Positions 9,253 through 16,985 of a DNA stretch of 64,000 bases are shown here, in pieces (positions within the stretch are counted from its first letter, which is position 1; each line of letters starts with the position of its first letter). This DNA is from Comamonas sp. GB3 AK4-5 (GTDB taxonomy: Bacteria; Pseudomonadota; Gammaproteobacteria; Burkholderiales; Burkholderiaceae_C), in assembly GCF_041320665.1 (NCBI RefSeq), contig NZ_CP166730.1:310001-374000 (forward strand), read 5' to 3'. The position numbers were made by a program, and so were the translations under genes. Below the pieces are notes generated by a model. The model did no database searches and was not told the DNA's origin. It saw only the letters and a list, made by a program, of their open reading frames with translations.

Positions 9253-9520
9253 AGAGCGTGTTCATGATCTCCTCGCGGCGCGCCAGTGTCTTTGCGGGAT
9301 GGGATACAAGGCGCGATACCGCAGCAATAGCCGCGCTATTGCGAGGATTCGCAACGACGTAGACCGCCCGCAAAGGCACTGGCCCTTTGGGTTGGAGCGA
9401 AATCGGGCGATTTCTTCGCGCTGGGGCTTGCTTGCACACGCGTGCAAGCTGTGCCCCATCGGCTCGAACTCCTCCCGATTGCGCTTCAACGCGCCTGCGT
9501 AGAGATCGTGTTCACGCTCT
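9253..9520 (-). mobile_element. 268-bp terminal-inverted-repeat element, copy 1
   Basis: Both ends read inward as AGAGCGTG(TT/AA)CA(T/C)GATCTC, an imperfect terminal inverted repeat. The same 268-bp unit occurs in opposite orientation at 31445-31712, roughly 90% identical by eye. Inside are short perfect hairpins (GCAATAGC/GCTATTGC; GAAATCG/CGATTTC) and a longer inverted pair around CCAGTGCCTTTGCGGG. It encodes no transposase, so it would be a MITE-like non-autonomous element. No clear target duplication was seen. Confidence 0.7.
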
Positions 9521-9608
9521 AAAATTCGGGCAAACGCGCTCCACGCAGGCCACACAAGCTCCGGCAGCTCCTGTTTGGACCTTGCCCCATGCGCTTGCCG
9601 CTGCCGTG

Positions 9609-9636
9609 GCCGCAGTGCATGGCCGTGCACTGCGGC
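9609..9636. other. Perfect 11-bp inverted repeat upstream of the OPT gene
   Basis: GCCGCAGTGCA and its exact complement flank a six-base loop. It has no T run, so it is not a standard terminator. It could be an operator or RNA hairpin in the OPT leader; the rest of 9521-9766 shows no other structure. Confidence 0.4.
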
Positions 9637-9766
9637 GCTTCTGATCTAACTGGCCGTGAGCCAGGCACAGGAGGTGTAGGCTCGACGCTTTCGAGGATGT
9701 GAAGCCTGTTCGCTCACCCACGTGCCTGCGCGGCGCGCCCTTGACCTTTCTTTTCGGCTTGCAGCT

Positions 9767-11764
9767 ATGTCCCATCCACCATCTGTGCGTGAATTCACGC
9801 TGCGTGGCGTCCTTCTGGGCGCTCTCATCACCCTGGCCTTCACGGCGGCCAATGTCTATCTGGGCCTCAAGGTCGGCCTCACCTTTGCCTCGGCCATTCC
9901 GGCGGCGGTGATCTCCATGGCCTTGCTCTACCGTTTCAAGGACTCCAACATCCTGGAAAACAACCTGGTGCAGACCCAGGCCTCGGCCGCCGGCACGCTG
10001 TCGTCGGTGATTTTTGTGCTGCCCGGCCTGTTGATGCTGGGCCTGTGGACGGGGTTCCCGTTCTGGCAGACCGCGCTGATCTGCGCCGCCGGTGGCACGC
10101 TGGGCGTGCTCTACACCGTGCCGCTGCGCCGCGTGATGGTGGTGCAGTCCCCCCATCTGCCCTATCCCGAAGGCGTGGCCGCAGCCGAAGTGCTGCGCGT
10201 GGGCGAGGCCCAGCGCCAGCAGGCCAAGGGTGGGGCCGCCGGTGGCGGTCTGCGCGAGCTGGGCTGGGGCACGGGCCTGGCTGCACTGTTCGCGCTGTGC
10301 AGCAACGGGTTGCGTGTGCTGGGTGATGCCATCAATCTGTGGCTGCCCGTGGGGCAGACGGCGTTTCGCGTGGCGGCGGGCTTCTCGCCCGCTTTGCTGG
10401 CCGCGGGCTATCTGATGGGGGCTGCGGCCGGTATTGCCGTGCTGCTGGGCCTGGTGCTGGGCTGGGGTGTTGTGGTGCCCTGGCTCACCCTGCAGGCCAC
10501 GCCGGCGGCGGGCCAGACCGTGACCGAGCTGGCCACCCAGCTGTGGGGTAGCAAGGCACGTTTTCTGGGGGCCGGTGTGATCGGCATCTCGGCACTGTGG
10601 ACCGTGGGCACGCTGGCCCGCCCCATTCTGCAGGCCATGCGCCACCAGCCGGTGCGCCGTGGTGATGCGGCTGCCGACCCAGAGGGCGATACCGACCGCG
10701 ACATGCCCCGCAGCTGGATGCTGGCCATTGGCGCCGTCGCGCTGGCCGTGCTGTTTGGCGTGGTGAATTACTTTGTGGCCCTGCACATGCCCGAGCTCTC
10801 GGGCGGTGCGCGCTACGCCCTGTCCGCGCTGTGCGTGGCCTTTGCAGCGGTGTTCGGTTTTCTGGTGGCAGCGGCCTGCGGCTATATGGCCGGCCTGGTG
10901 GGCTCTTCGGCCAGCCCCATCTCGGGTATTGGCATCATCGCCACCATTTTGATGGGGCTGTCGCTGCTGGCGCTGCATGCATGGGTGCCGGCTTTTGCGG
11001 ACAGCGTCACCGGCAAGCTGGGCGTGGCCCTGGTGCTGTTCATGGTGGCGTCCGTGCTGGCCATGGCCGCCATCTCCAACGACAACCTGCAAGACCTCAA
11101 GACCGGCTACCTGGTGGGGGCCACGCCCTGGCGCCAGCAAGTGGTGCTGATCATCGGCTGCGTAGTGGGGGCGCTGGTGATTCCGCCGGTGCTGGAGCTG
11201 CTCTACAACGCCTATGGCTTTGCCGGCGCCCTGCCACGCGAGGGCATGGACCCCAACCAGGCGCTGGCCGCTCCGCAGGCCACGCTGATGACGCAGATTG
11301 CCAATGGCATCTTCCACGGCGATCTGGACTGGACCATGCTGGGCCTGGGCGTGCTGGTGGGCGTCGCCGCAATTGCCACCGACATGGCCTTGCGCAAAAG
11401 CGGCCGGGGCGCCCTGCCGCCGCTGGCCATGGGCCTGGGCATTTACCTGCCGCCCACCATTGGCATGACGCTGTTCCTGGGCGCCATGCTGGGCCGCCTG
11501 ATCCAGCGCAGCATCCGTCGCTACGGCGAACGCAAGGGCAAGGACTGGATGGCCGCTGCCGAAGAACGCGGCCTGCTGCTGGCCTCGGGCCTGATCGTGG
11601 GCGAAAGCCTGATGGGCCTGCTGCTGGCCGCGCTGATCGGTTTCAGCGGCAGCGATGCGCCGCTGGCCCTGGTGGGCGGTGATTTCGCGCCCGCCATGTG
11701 GCTGGGTCTGCTGGCGTTTGCTGCGCTGTGTGCCTATTTCTATCGCCGGGTGCTGCAGCGATGA
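9767..11764 (+). CDS. OPT-family oligopeptide / siderophore transporter
   Basis: A 665-residue inner-membrane protein with about 14-16 hydrophobic helices, the expected size for the bacterial branch of the oligopeptide transporter (OPT) superfamily. The start MSHPPSVREFTLRGVLLGAL matches the family opening, where a polar head precedes the first helix and ALITLAFTAANVYLGLKVG. Other OPT-like stretches are SPHLPYPEGVAAAEVLR (near residue 128) and GLVGSSASPISGIGI (near residue 378). The frame extends upstream to 9722, but conservation favours 9767. Substrates of bacterial OPT proteins are poorly known. Its stop codon overlaps the next gene's start. Confidence 0.9.
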   Translation: MSHPPSVREFTLRGVLLGALITLAFTAANVYLGLKVGLTFASAIPAAVISMALLYRFKDSNILENNLVQTQASAAGTLSSVIFVLPGLLMLGLWTGFPFWQTALICAAGGTLGVLYTVPLRRVMVVQSPHLPYPEGVAAAEVLRVGEAQRQQAKGGAAGGGLRELGWGTGLAALFALCSNGLRVLGDAINLWLPVGQTAFRVAAGFSPALLAAGYLMGAAAGIAVLLGLVLGWGVVVPWLTLQATPAAGQTVTELATQLWGSKARFLGAGVIGISALWTVGTLARPILQAMRHQPVRRGDAAADPEGDTDRDMPRSWMLAIGAVALAVLFGVVNYFVALHMPELSGGARYALSALCVAFAAVFGFLVAAACGYMAGLVGSSASPISGIGIIATILMGLSLLALHAWVPAFADSVTGKLGVALVLFMVASVLAMAAISNDNLQDLKTGYLVGATPWRQQVVLIIGCVVGALVIPPVLELLYNAYGFAGALPREGMDPNQALAAPQATLMTQIANGIFHGDLDWTMLGLGVLVGVAAIATDMALRKSGRGALPPLAMGLGIYLPPTIGMTLFLGAMLGRLIQRSIRRYGERKGKDWMAAAEERGLLLASGLIVGESLMGLLLAALIGFSGSDAPLALVGGDFAPAMWLGLLAFAALCAYFYRRVLQR

Positions 11765-12540
11765 AGACGGGCGACTTTGCCGTCGGTGCGCCCTGGCGCG
11801 CCTTGGACAGCTTCAGCCACCGCTGGCTTGAAGGTGCGGACAGCCTGGATGCCGTGCTGGCCACGTTGGAGTCCCTGCGCGCCGCCGAGCCCGGCATGGG
11901 CTTTCTGTGCACGCTGGACGACGTGGCCCAGTGCCGCTACACCAGCGGCCATGCGCGCCAGGATGACCGCCTGTACCTGGCGTACGACGATGCGCCGGAC
12001 GAAGCCACCGAAGACCGGTTGCAGCTGGAGCACACCATGCGCCAGCTGCAACACCCCGAATGGGCGCAGGACTGGGCTGCCGTTTGCGGCAGCCTGTTGG
12101 TGCTGGAAGAGGATGTGCTGGCCCTGCTGGCGGCCAACCGTGCGCCGCAACGGTTGCTGGACGAGGTGGTCTACATCCAGCGCCTGCCTGTGCCGCGCGA
12201 CGACCTGTTGCTGGCCGGCATGCCCAATGGCTACTTCAGCGCAGATTGGGATGTGTTCCAGAACCACGCCGTGCTGCACCATCTGACCATGCAGCATGGC
12301 TACCGCTTCTTCGGCATCGGCGCGAGCTGGCTGGGCCTGGTGCGCGCCACACCACCGGATGCCGAACAGGCTCGCGCTCTGGTGCAGGACCTGCGCCAGC
12401 TCTACGGCCAGGGCCGTGATGCGGTGCTGCAGCACCCGGGCTGGGACGCGTTGGTCGCGGTGCTGCAGGCCCGGCGCACCCTGCTGCTGGGCTACACCGA
12501 AGGCATGGCTGAATCATTGGGCTGCAGTGCCGCAGCGTGA
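11761..12540 (+). CDS. Hypothetical protein coupled to the OPT transporter
   Basis: I do not recognise this 259-residue protein. It begins with ATG at 11761, overlapping the OPT stop in an ATGA junction, so translation is probably coupled and a linked role is likely. It is soluble, rich in acidic residues and leucine, has no signal peptide, and contains an aromatic/His-rich part (DVFQNHAVLHHLTMQHGYRF, residues 166-185). The long upstream open frame (from 11698) overlaps OPT and is not used. Confidence 0.7.
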   Translation: MKTGDFAVGAPWRALDSFSHRWLEGADSLDAVLATLESLRAAEPGMGFLCTLDDVAQCRYTSGHARQDDRLYLAYDDAPDEATEDRLQLEHTMRQLQHPEWAQDWAAVCGSLLVLEEDVLALLAANRAPQRLLDEVVYIQRLPVPRDDLLLAGMPNGYFSADWDVFQNHAVLHHLTMQHGYRFFGIGASWLGLVRATPPDAEQARALVQDLRQLYGQGRDAVLQHPGWDALVAVLQARRTLLLGYTEGMAESLGCSAAA

Positions 12541-12640
12541 TGCTGCTGCGTTATCAGGAGCATCTGGTGCAGTCAGGTAAATCTTTTCAGTCTGATTTGG
12601 CTTGATTGGATACTTGTCTCAGTCACTGTTGTGAAGTGAT

Positions 12641-12674
12641 GTTCCGAAGCCGGGGCGAGACCCGGCCTCGGAAC
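12641..12674. repeat. Hairpin repeat family G, copy 1
   Basis: Self-complementary unit beginning GTTCCGAAGCCGGG and ending CCCGGCCTCGGAAC around a GCGAGA loop. The same sequence recurs at 20097-20130 and 20502-20531. It lies in the 408-bp gap between two convergent genes. Confidence 0.65.
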
Positions 12675-12782
12675 GTCATATCCGCGCAGCAACGCAATTC
12701 GGGGTGAAGCTTCATCTGAGACATGTGGGAAATCAAGCCGAATAGCCAATTAACGCTGATGCAGAGGGCATAGATAGCTATC

Positions 12783-12825
12783 AAAAAAAAAGCTGCCGTG
12801 CGTGTGCACTGGCAGCTTTTTCTTT
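12783..12825 (-). terminator. Bidirectional intrinsic terminator between the OPT-linked gene and norR
   Basis: Nine-bp stem AAAGCTGCC/GGCAGCTTT. On the minus strand it is followed by a long T run (complement of 12783-12790) and would end the norR transcript. On the plus strand it is followed by TTTTTCTTT. Confidence 0.85.
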
Positions 12826-12885
12826 ATCGGAGCGCTCGCAGACTCCCAGTCAAATCCCCGTCGGCGTGGCCCACGCCAGGACTCC

Positions 12886-12930
12886 GCGCAAGGGCCGCCT
12901 CGCAGCGCTGGTGTCGTTCCCCTCCGGTGC
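12886..12930 (-). repeat. Degenerate copy of intergenic repeat family R
   Basis: Contains GCAAGGGCCGCC, CGCAGCGCTGG and GTCGTTCCCCT, matching the central part of family R, but the outer ends have diverged. It sits just downstream of the norR stop. Confidence 0.5.
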
Positions 12931-12948
12931 GAAGCGGCAGAGGAGGCG

Positions 12949-14523
12949 TTATTTCAAACCCAATCGCTTGGCCAGCTTGTGCAGATTGCTGGCGTCCAGT
13001 CCCAGGGCGCGGGCGGCGGCGGCCCAGTTGTGCTGGTGCTGCGCCAGGGACTGTTGAATGACATGGCGCTGGCAGGTGGCCATGGCCTCTTGCAGCGAAG
13101 TCTGGGCGGCAAACGGGGGCAGGGGCGGGAGGGCTGCCGCTTCTGTGGGGGCGCTGCCTGCTGCCGGCGCGGCGGAAGGTGGCAGGGCCTGGGCGTCCAG
13201 GTCCAGCATATCGGCCTGCAGTGTGACGATATCGTGGGCTTGTGCGCCACGGCTGATGGCCTTGAGTGCGGCACGGCTGATGACATGTTCCAGCTCGCGC
13301 ACATTGCCCGGCCAGGGGTAGTGGCGCAGCGCCGCTTCGGAGGCCGGAGACAGGCGCAGGCTGCGCAGACCCAGGCGGGCGCGGTTGCGCTCCAGAAAAT
13401 GGCCGGCCAGCTGCAGCACATCGCCCTCGCGCTCGCGCAGCGGGGGAATGGGGATGGGGTAGACCGAGAGCCGGTGGTAGAGGTCGGCGCGAAAGGCACC
13501 CTCGCGCACCAGGTCGCGCAGCTGGCGGTTGGTGGCGGCAATCACGCGCACGTTGACGCGCCGGGGCCGGTCGGCCCCCAGGCGCTGGATTTCGCCGTTT
13601 TGCAGCGTGCGCAGCAGCTTGGCCTGGATGGACAGTGGCAGCTCGCCCACTTCGTCTAGGAACAGCGTGCCGCCTTCGGCGGCCTCGAAGCGCCCGGGCC
13701 GGTCGCTCACCGCACCGGAGAAGGCGCCCTTGATATGGCCGAACAGCTCGCTTTCGGCCAGCGACTCGGGCAGGGCCGCACAGTTCACATGCACCAGCGG
13801 CTTGTCGGCGCGGCGCGAGCGCTGGTGCAGGCGCAGCGCAAACAGCTCCTTGCCCACACCGGTCTCGCCCAGCAGCAGCGCGGGCAGTTCGGAATCGGCC
13901 ACCACCTCCAGCTCGTGCAGCAGGTGCACGATGGCCCGGCTCTGGCCAATGATGCCGCCTTCCTCGCGCAGCCCCATCGCAGAGGAGGCGGGCGCGGCCC
14001 AGCGTGTGCTGCGCAGGGCGCGGATCTCGGCCTCCATGCGGGTGATGCGCACAGCCGCCTCGATCACGCAGGCCAGCTGGGCCAGGTGGGCCTGTGCCTG
14101 GGCATCGAAGCGGCCGATGTCCAGCGCATCCAGCGTCACCACGCCCCAGCGTTTGCCCTCCACATCCAGCGCCAGGCCCATGCAGTCATGCACCGGCAGC
14201 GGCTCGCCGGCATGGCCGTCGATGAGGCCGTCATAGGGGTCGGGCAGGTTGCTGTCGTGGTGAAAACAGGTCACGCCGCGCCCCGCCAGGATGGCGGCCA
14301 GCCGGGGGTGGTCCTGCACGGCAAAGCGCCGGCCCAGTGCGTCGCTGGACAGGCCATCCACCGCCTGCGGGCGCAGCTGCTGCGCCTCCAACCGCAGCAA
14401 GGCCACGGCACCGCAGCCGAAATGCGCACGCAAGGCATTCACCAAGCGCTGCAGCCGCACGGCGGCCGGCAAGTCGGCCACCAGATCGGCCAGCAGCAGC
14501 GTTTGCACGGTGTCGATGGTCAT
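12949..14523 (-). CDS. norR: NO-responsive sigma54-dependent regulator NorR
   Basis: 524 residues in the classic three-part layout. An N-terminal GAF domain (about residues 20-165) binds NO at a non-haem iron in relatives. The central AAA+ domain has Walker A LLLGETGVGKE (residues 217-227), the loop HIKGAFSGA (GAFSGA at about 266-271) and Walker B GGTLFLDEVGELP. The C terminus is a Fis-like helix-turn-helix (NWAAAARALGLDASNLHKLA). The usual sigma54-contacting loop is GAFTGA; Ser replaces Thr here, a conservative change. It is divergent from nirK, and its start codon overlaps the first of three NorR-type sites, which suggests it also controls itself. Confidence 0.93.
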   Translation of the reverse strand: MTIDTVQTLLLADLVADLPAAVRLQRLVNALRAHFGCGAVALLRLEAQQLRPQAVDGLSSDALGRRFAVQDHPRLAAILAGRGVTCFHHDSNLPDPYDGLIDGHAGEPLPVHDCMGLALDVEGKRWGVVTLDALDIGRFDAQAQAHLAQLACVIEAAVRITRMEAEIRALRSTRWAAPASSAMGLREEGGIIGQSRAIVHLLHELEVVADSELPALLLGETGVGKELFALRLHQRSRRADKPLVHVNCAALPESLAESELFGHIKGAFSGAVSDRPGRFEAAEGGTLFLDEVGELPLSIQAKLLRTLQNGEIQRLGADRPRRVNVRVIAATNRQLRDLVREGAFRADLYHRLSVYPIPIPPLREREGDVLQLAGHFLERNRARLGLRSLRLSPASEAALRHYPWPGNVRELEHVISRAALKAISRGAQAHDIVTLQADMLDLDAQALPPSAAPAAGSAPTEAAALPPLPPFAAQTSLQEAMATCQRHVIQQSLAQHQHNWAAAARALGLDASNLHKLAKRLGLK

Positions 14524-14530
14524 ATTTACC
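14518..14530. promoter_or_regulatory. NorR binding site 1 (GGT-N7-ACC)
   Basis: GGTCATATTTACC fits the GGT-N7-ACC consensus known for betaproteobacterial NorR. It overlaps the norR start codon. Confidence 0.7.
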
Positions 14531-14536
14531 CTGAAT

Positions 14537-14549
14537 GGTGTTTTCTACC
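14537..14549. promoter_or_regulatory. NorR binding site 2 (GGT-N7-ACC)
   Basis: GGTGTTTTCTACC fits the consensus exactly, 19 bases (centre to centre) from site 1. Confidence 0.75.
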
Positions 14550-14562
14550 CTTGAATGCTAAG

Positions 14563-14575
14563 GGTGAAAAGCACC
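14563..14575. promoter_or_regulatory. NorR binding site 3 (GGT-N7-ACC)
   Basis: GGTGAAAAGCACC fits the consensus, within the larger palindrome AAGGGTG...CACCCTT. It lies about 42 bases upstream of the -24 element. Confidence 0.75.
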
Positions 14576-14615
14576 CTTGTTTTTCCAAGTTGCTGATTTA
14601 AAACAAGTTTTGTGC

Positions 14616-14631
14616 TGGCACGGCTTTCGCA
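14616..14631 (+). promoter_or_regulatory. Sigma54 (-24/-12) promoter of nirK
   Basis: TGGCACGGCTTTCGCA matches the TGGCAC-N5-TTGCA pattern, with the invariant GG (14617-14618) and GC (14629-14630) ten bases apart. Transcription would start near 14642, giving a leader of about 37 nt. Together with three upstream NorR sites this is a complete enhancer-dependent promoter. Confidence 0.8.
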
Positions 14632-14678
14632 ACAAGGGGGGTGCCCACCCGGGCATTGCGCTCACAAGAAAGCCTCGT

Positions 14679-16127
14679 ATGAAACGCATCCATCCTCTTG
14701 CTCCGTTGGCCGCTGCGCTGTGCGCGCTGGCCCTGTCCCCCGCTGCCCTGGCGCAGCATGCCGGCCACAGCGCTGCTGCGACTGCGACCCAGGCGCCCGC
14801 CGCCAAGCTCGTGCGCCTGGAGCTGCACACCAACATCGTCGACGGCAAAATGGTCTATGTCGACGCCAAGGGCCGCGTCAACCCCGACATCCAGGCCCAG
14901 GTGGGCGACACCGTGGAGATCACGCTCAGCAGCGGAGAGGGCGCCGAGCATGATTTCGTGGTGGACGAGCTGAAAGTCGCTTCGCCCAAGTTCAATGCCG
15001 AAACCGGGCCGCAGCGCCTGCGCTTTCAGCTCACGCAGCCGGGCGAGTTCAACTACTACTGCTCCATTCCCGGCCACCGCCAGATCGGCATGCAGGGCCT
15101 GATCAAGGTCACCGGCCAGGCCAGTGCGGCAGCCCCTGCGGCACCTGCTGCTCCCGATCCGGCGCTGGCCCTGTACACGCCAGCGCCCGTGCCGCAGCGC
15201 AGCGCCGACCCCACCGCGGTCAGTGTGGTGGCCGACCCGGCCAAGGTGCCTCCCGCCATAGGCCCGCGTGCGCCCCAGGTGCAAAAGCTGCGCATGGAAA
15301 CCGTGGAGCTGGCCGGCAAGCTGGACGACGGCACCAGCTTCACCTACTGGACCTTTGACCGCCAGGTGCCCGGCCCCATGCTGCGCGCCCGTGTGGGCGA
15401 CACCATCGAGCTGACGTTGGCCAATGACAAGAGCAGCAAGGCCATTCACTCCATCGACCTGCATGCCGTCACCGGCGGCCATGGCGGTGGTGAACACACT
15501 CAGGTGGCGCCCGGCCAGGAAAAAACCATCACCTTCAAGGCGCTGAATTCGGGCCTGTTCGTCTACCACTGCGCCACGCCCTTGGTGCCCCAGCACATTG
15601 CCGCCGGCATGTACGGAATGATTCTGATCGAGCCCGAGGAAGGCCTGAGCAAGGTGGACCGCGAGTACTACGTCATGCAGGCGGATATGTACACCCACCG
15701 CCCCATAGGCGCCAAGGTCCACCAGGAGCCCGACCTGGACAAGATGGCCAACGAGCTGCCCGACTACTACGTCTTCAACGGCGCCGTCGGTGCGCTGACC
15801 AAGACCCACAAGCTCCAGGCCAAGGTGGGCGAGACGGTGCGCATCTACTTCGGCGTGGGTGGGCCCAACAAGGTCTCGTCCTTCCACGTCATCGGCGAGA
15901 TCTTCGACAAGGTCTACAGCGAGGCTGCGCTCAACACCGTCAAGACCAATGTGCAGACCACCCTGGTCGCTCCCGGCGGCGCCACCATCGTCGAGCTCAA
16001 GGTCCAGCACCCCGGCAGCTATCTGCTGGTGGACCACGCGCTGTCGCGCACCGGCAAGGGCGCCGTGGGTGTGCTGGAGGTCACGGGCGAAGGAGAGCCC
16101 GGCGTCTACAAGCCCAGCAAGCTTTAA
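14679..16127 (+). CDS. nirK: Copper nitrite reductase NirK with an extra N-terminal cupredoxin domain
   Basis: Reduces nitrite to NO in the periplasm. 482 residues: signal peptide (1 to about 25), an extra cupredoxin domain (about 40-146) with type-1 copper ligands His91, Cys128, His133 and Met138, an Ala/Pro-rich linker (148-172), then the two-cupredoxin NirK core. In the core the type-1 ligands are His257, Cys298, His306 and Met311, the type-2 ligands are His262, His297 and His453, and the catalytic pair is Asp260 and His403; spacing agrees with Alcaligenes NirK. The extra domain may act as a tethered electron donor, as in Hyphomicrobium NirK. It starts at ATG 14679; the frame upstream uses only a TTG. 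It is the first gene of nirK-ric-norZ. Confidence 0.93.
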   Translation: MKRIHPLAPLAAALCALALSPAALAQHAGHSAAATATQAPAAKLVRLELHTNIVDGKMVYVDAKGRVNPDIQAQVGDTVEITLSSGEGAEHDFVVDELKVASPKFNAETGPQRLRFQLTQPGEFNYYCSIPGHRQIGMQGLIKVTGQASAAAPAAPAAPDPALALYTPAPVPQRSADPTAVSVVADPAKVPPAIGPRAPQVQKLRMETVELAGKLDDGTSFTYWTFDRQVPGPMLRARVGDTIELTLANDKSSKAIHSIDLHAVTGGHGGGEHTQVAPGQEKTITFKALNSGLFVYHCATPLVPQHIAAGMYGMILIEPEEGLSKVDREYYVMQADMYTHRPIGAKVHQEPDLDKMANELPDYYVFNGAVGALTKTHKLQAKVGETVRIYFGVGGPNKVSSFHVIGEIFDKVYSEAALNTVKTNVQTTLVAPGGATIVELKVQHPGSYLLVDHALSRTGKGAVGVLEVTGEGEPGVYKPSKL

Positions 16128-16166
16128 CCATCCACCCCCTCTTTGAGACTTGTACAGGAGCGTCCC

Positions 16167-16844
16167 ATGACCTTGATGGACCAATCCCTGGGCCAGCTGG
16201 CCCGCAGCATTCCCGGTGCCACCGGCATCTTCAACCGCTACCAGTTCGATTTTTGCTGCGCCGGCAACCGCAGCTTGCGCACGGCCGCCGCTGCGGCCGG
16301 TGTGAATGGCGAGTCGATTGCCGCCGAACTGCAAACCCTGCGCGAGCGCGGCGAGCCGCTGCAAGGCCCGGACTGGAGCCAGGCCAGCGACACCGCACTG
16401 GTGGACCATATCCTGGCCCGCTACCACGCCGTGCACCGCGAGCAGCTGCCCGAGCTGATCCGCCTGGCCCGCCGCGTGGAGCAGGTGCATGGCGACCGTG
16501 AAGACTGCCCCGTCGGCCTGGCCGACCACCTGGCGGCCATGGCCCAGGAGCTGGAAAGCCATATGAAGAAGGAGGAGGCGGTGCTCTTCCCGCTGATAGC
16601 GCGCGGCCAGGGCGCCCTGGGCGGCATGCCCATCCATGTGATGCGCGGCGAGCATGAGGAGCATGGCGAATCGCTGCGCCGGCTTCTGGCGCTGACCGAC
16701 CAGATCACGCCCCCACGCGGCGCCTGCACCACCTGGCGCGTGCTGTACAGCGGGCTGCAGGCCTTTCATGACGACCTGATCGCCCACATCCACCTGGAAA
16801 ACAACCTGCTGTTCGAGCGCTTTGCGCCAGCGAAAGTCCATTAA
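16167..16844 (+). CDS. ric: Iron-sulfur cluster repair di-iron protein (Ric/YtfE/DnrN)
   Basis: 225 residues, cytoplasmic. Proteins of this family repair iron-sulfur centres damaged by NO or oxidants. The N-terminal ScdA-type domain has the diagnostic Cys-Cys in FDFCCAGNRSL (near residue 32). The C-terminal hemerythrin-like four-helix bundle supplies di-iron ligands in ARYHAVHREQLPEL, ELESHMKKEEAVLFP, MRGEHEEHGESL and IAHIHLENNLLF. The start at 16167 follows AGGAG by seven bases; an in-frame upstream ATG at 16143 has no ribosome site. It lies 39 bases after nirK and is probably cotranscribed from the sigma54 promoter. Confidence 0.92.
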   Translation: MTLMDQSLGQLARSIPGATGIFNRYQFDFCCAGNRSLRTAAAAAGVNGESIAAELQTLRERGEPLQGPDWSQASDTALVDHILARYHAVHREQLPELIRLARRVEQVHGDREDCPVGLADHLAAMAQELESHMKKEEAVLFPLIARGQGALGGMPIHVMRGEHEEHGESLRRLLALTDQITPPRGACTTWRVLYSGLQAFHDDLIAHIHLENNLLFERFAPAKVH

Positions 16845-16928
16845 CCCCCTGAGTCGCTGCGCGCCTTCCTCCTGAAAGGGGGACGGCGGCCTTTGCTGCG
16901 GGGCGGCCCTTGCTGGCCGTTCCCGGTG
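16845..16928 (+). repeat. Intergenic repeat family R, copy 3, inside the nitrite/NO cluster
   Basis: Begins CCCCCTGAG immediately after the ric stop codon and includes GGGGCGGCCCTTGC. It occupies most of the 141-bp gap before norZ. It might affect how much transcription continues into norZ, but no T run follows. Confidence 0.75.
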
Positions 16929-16985
16929 GGGGGCCGTGGGCATAGAGCGCAGCACGACGCCCCATTTTTTTAAGGAGTACGCCCC

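Noticed and set aside
16845..16985. A separate NorR or FNR-controlled promoter for norZ
   Set aside because: The gap is filled by repeat family R and I found no GGT-N7-ACC site, sigma54 box or TTGAT-N4-ATCAA site.
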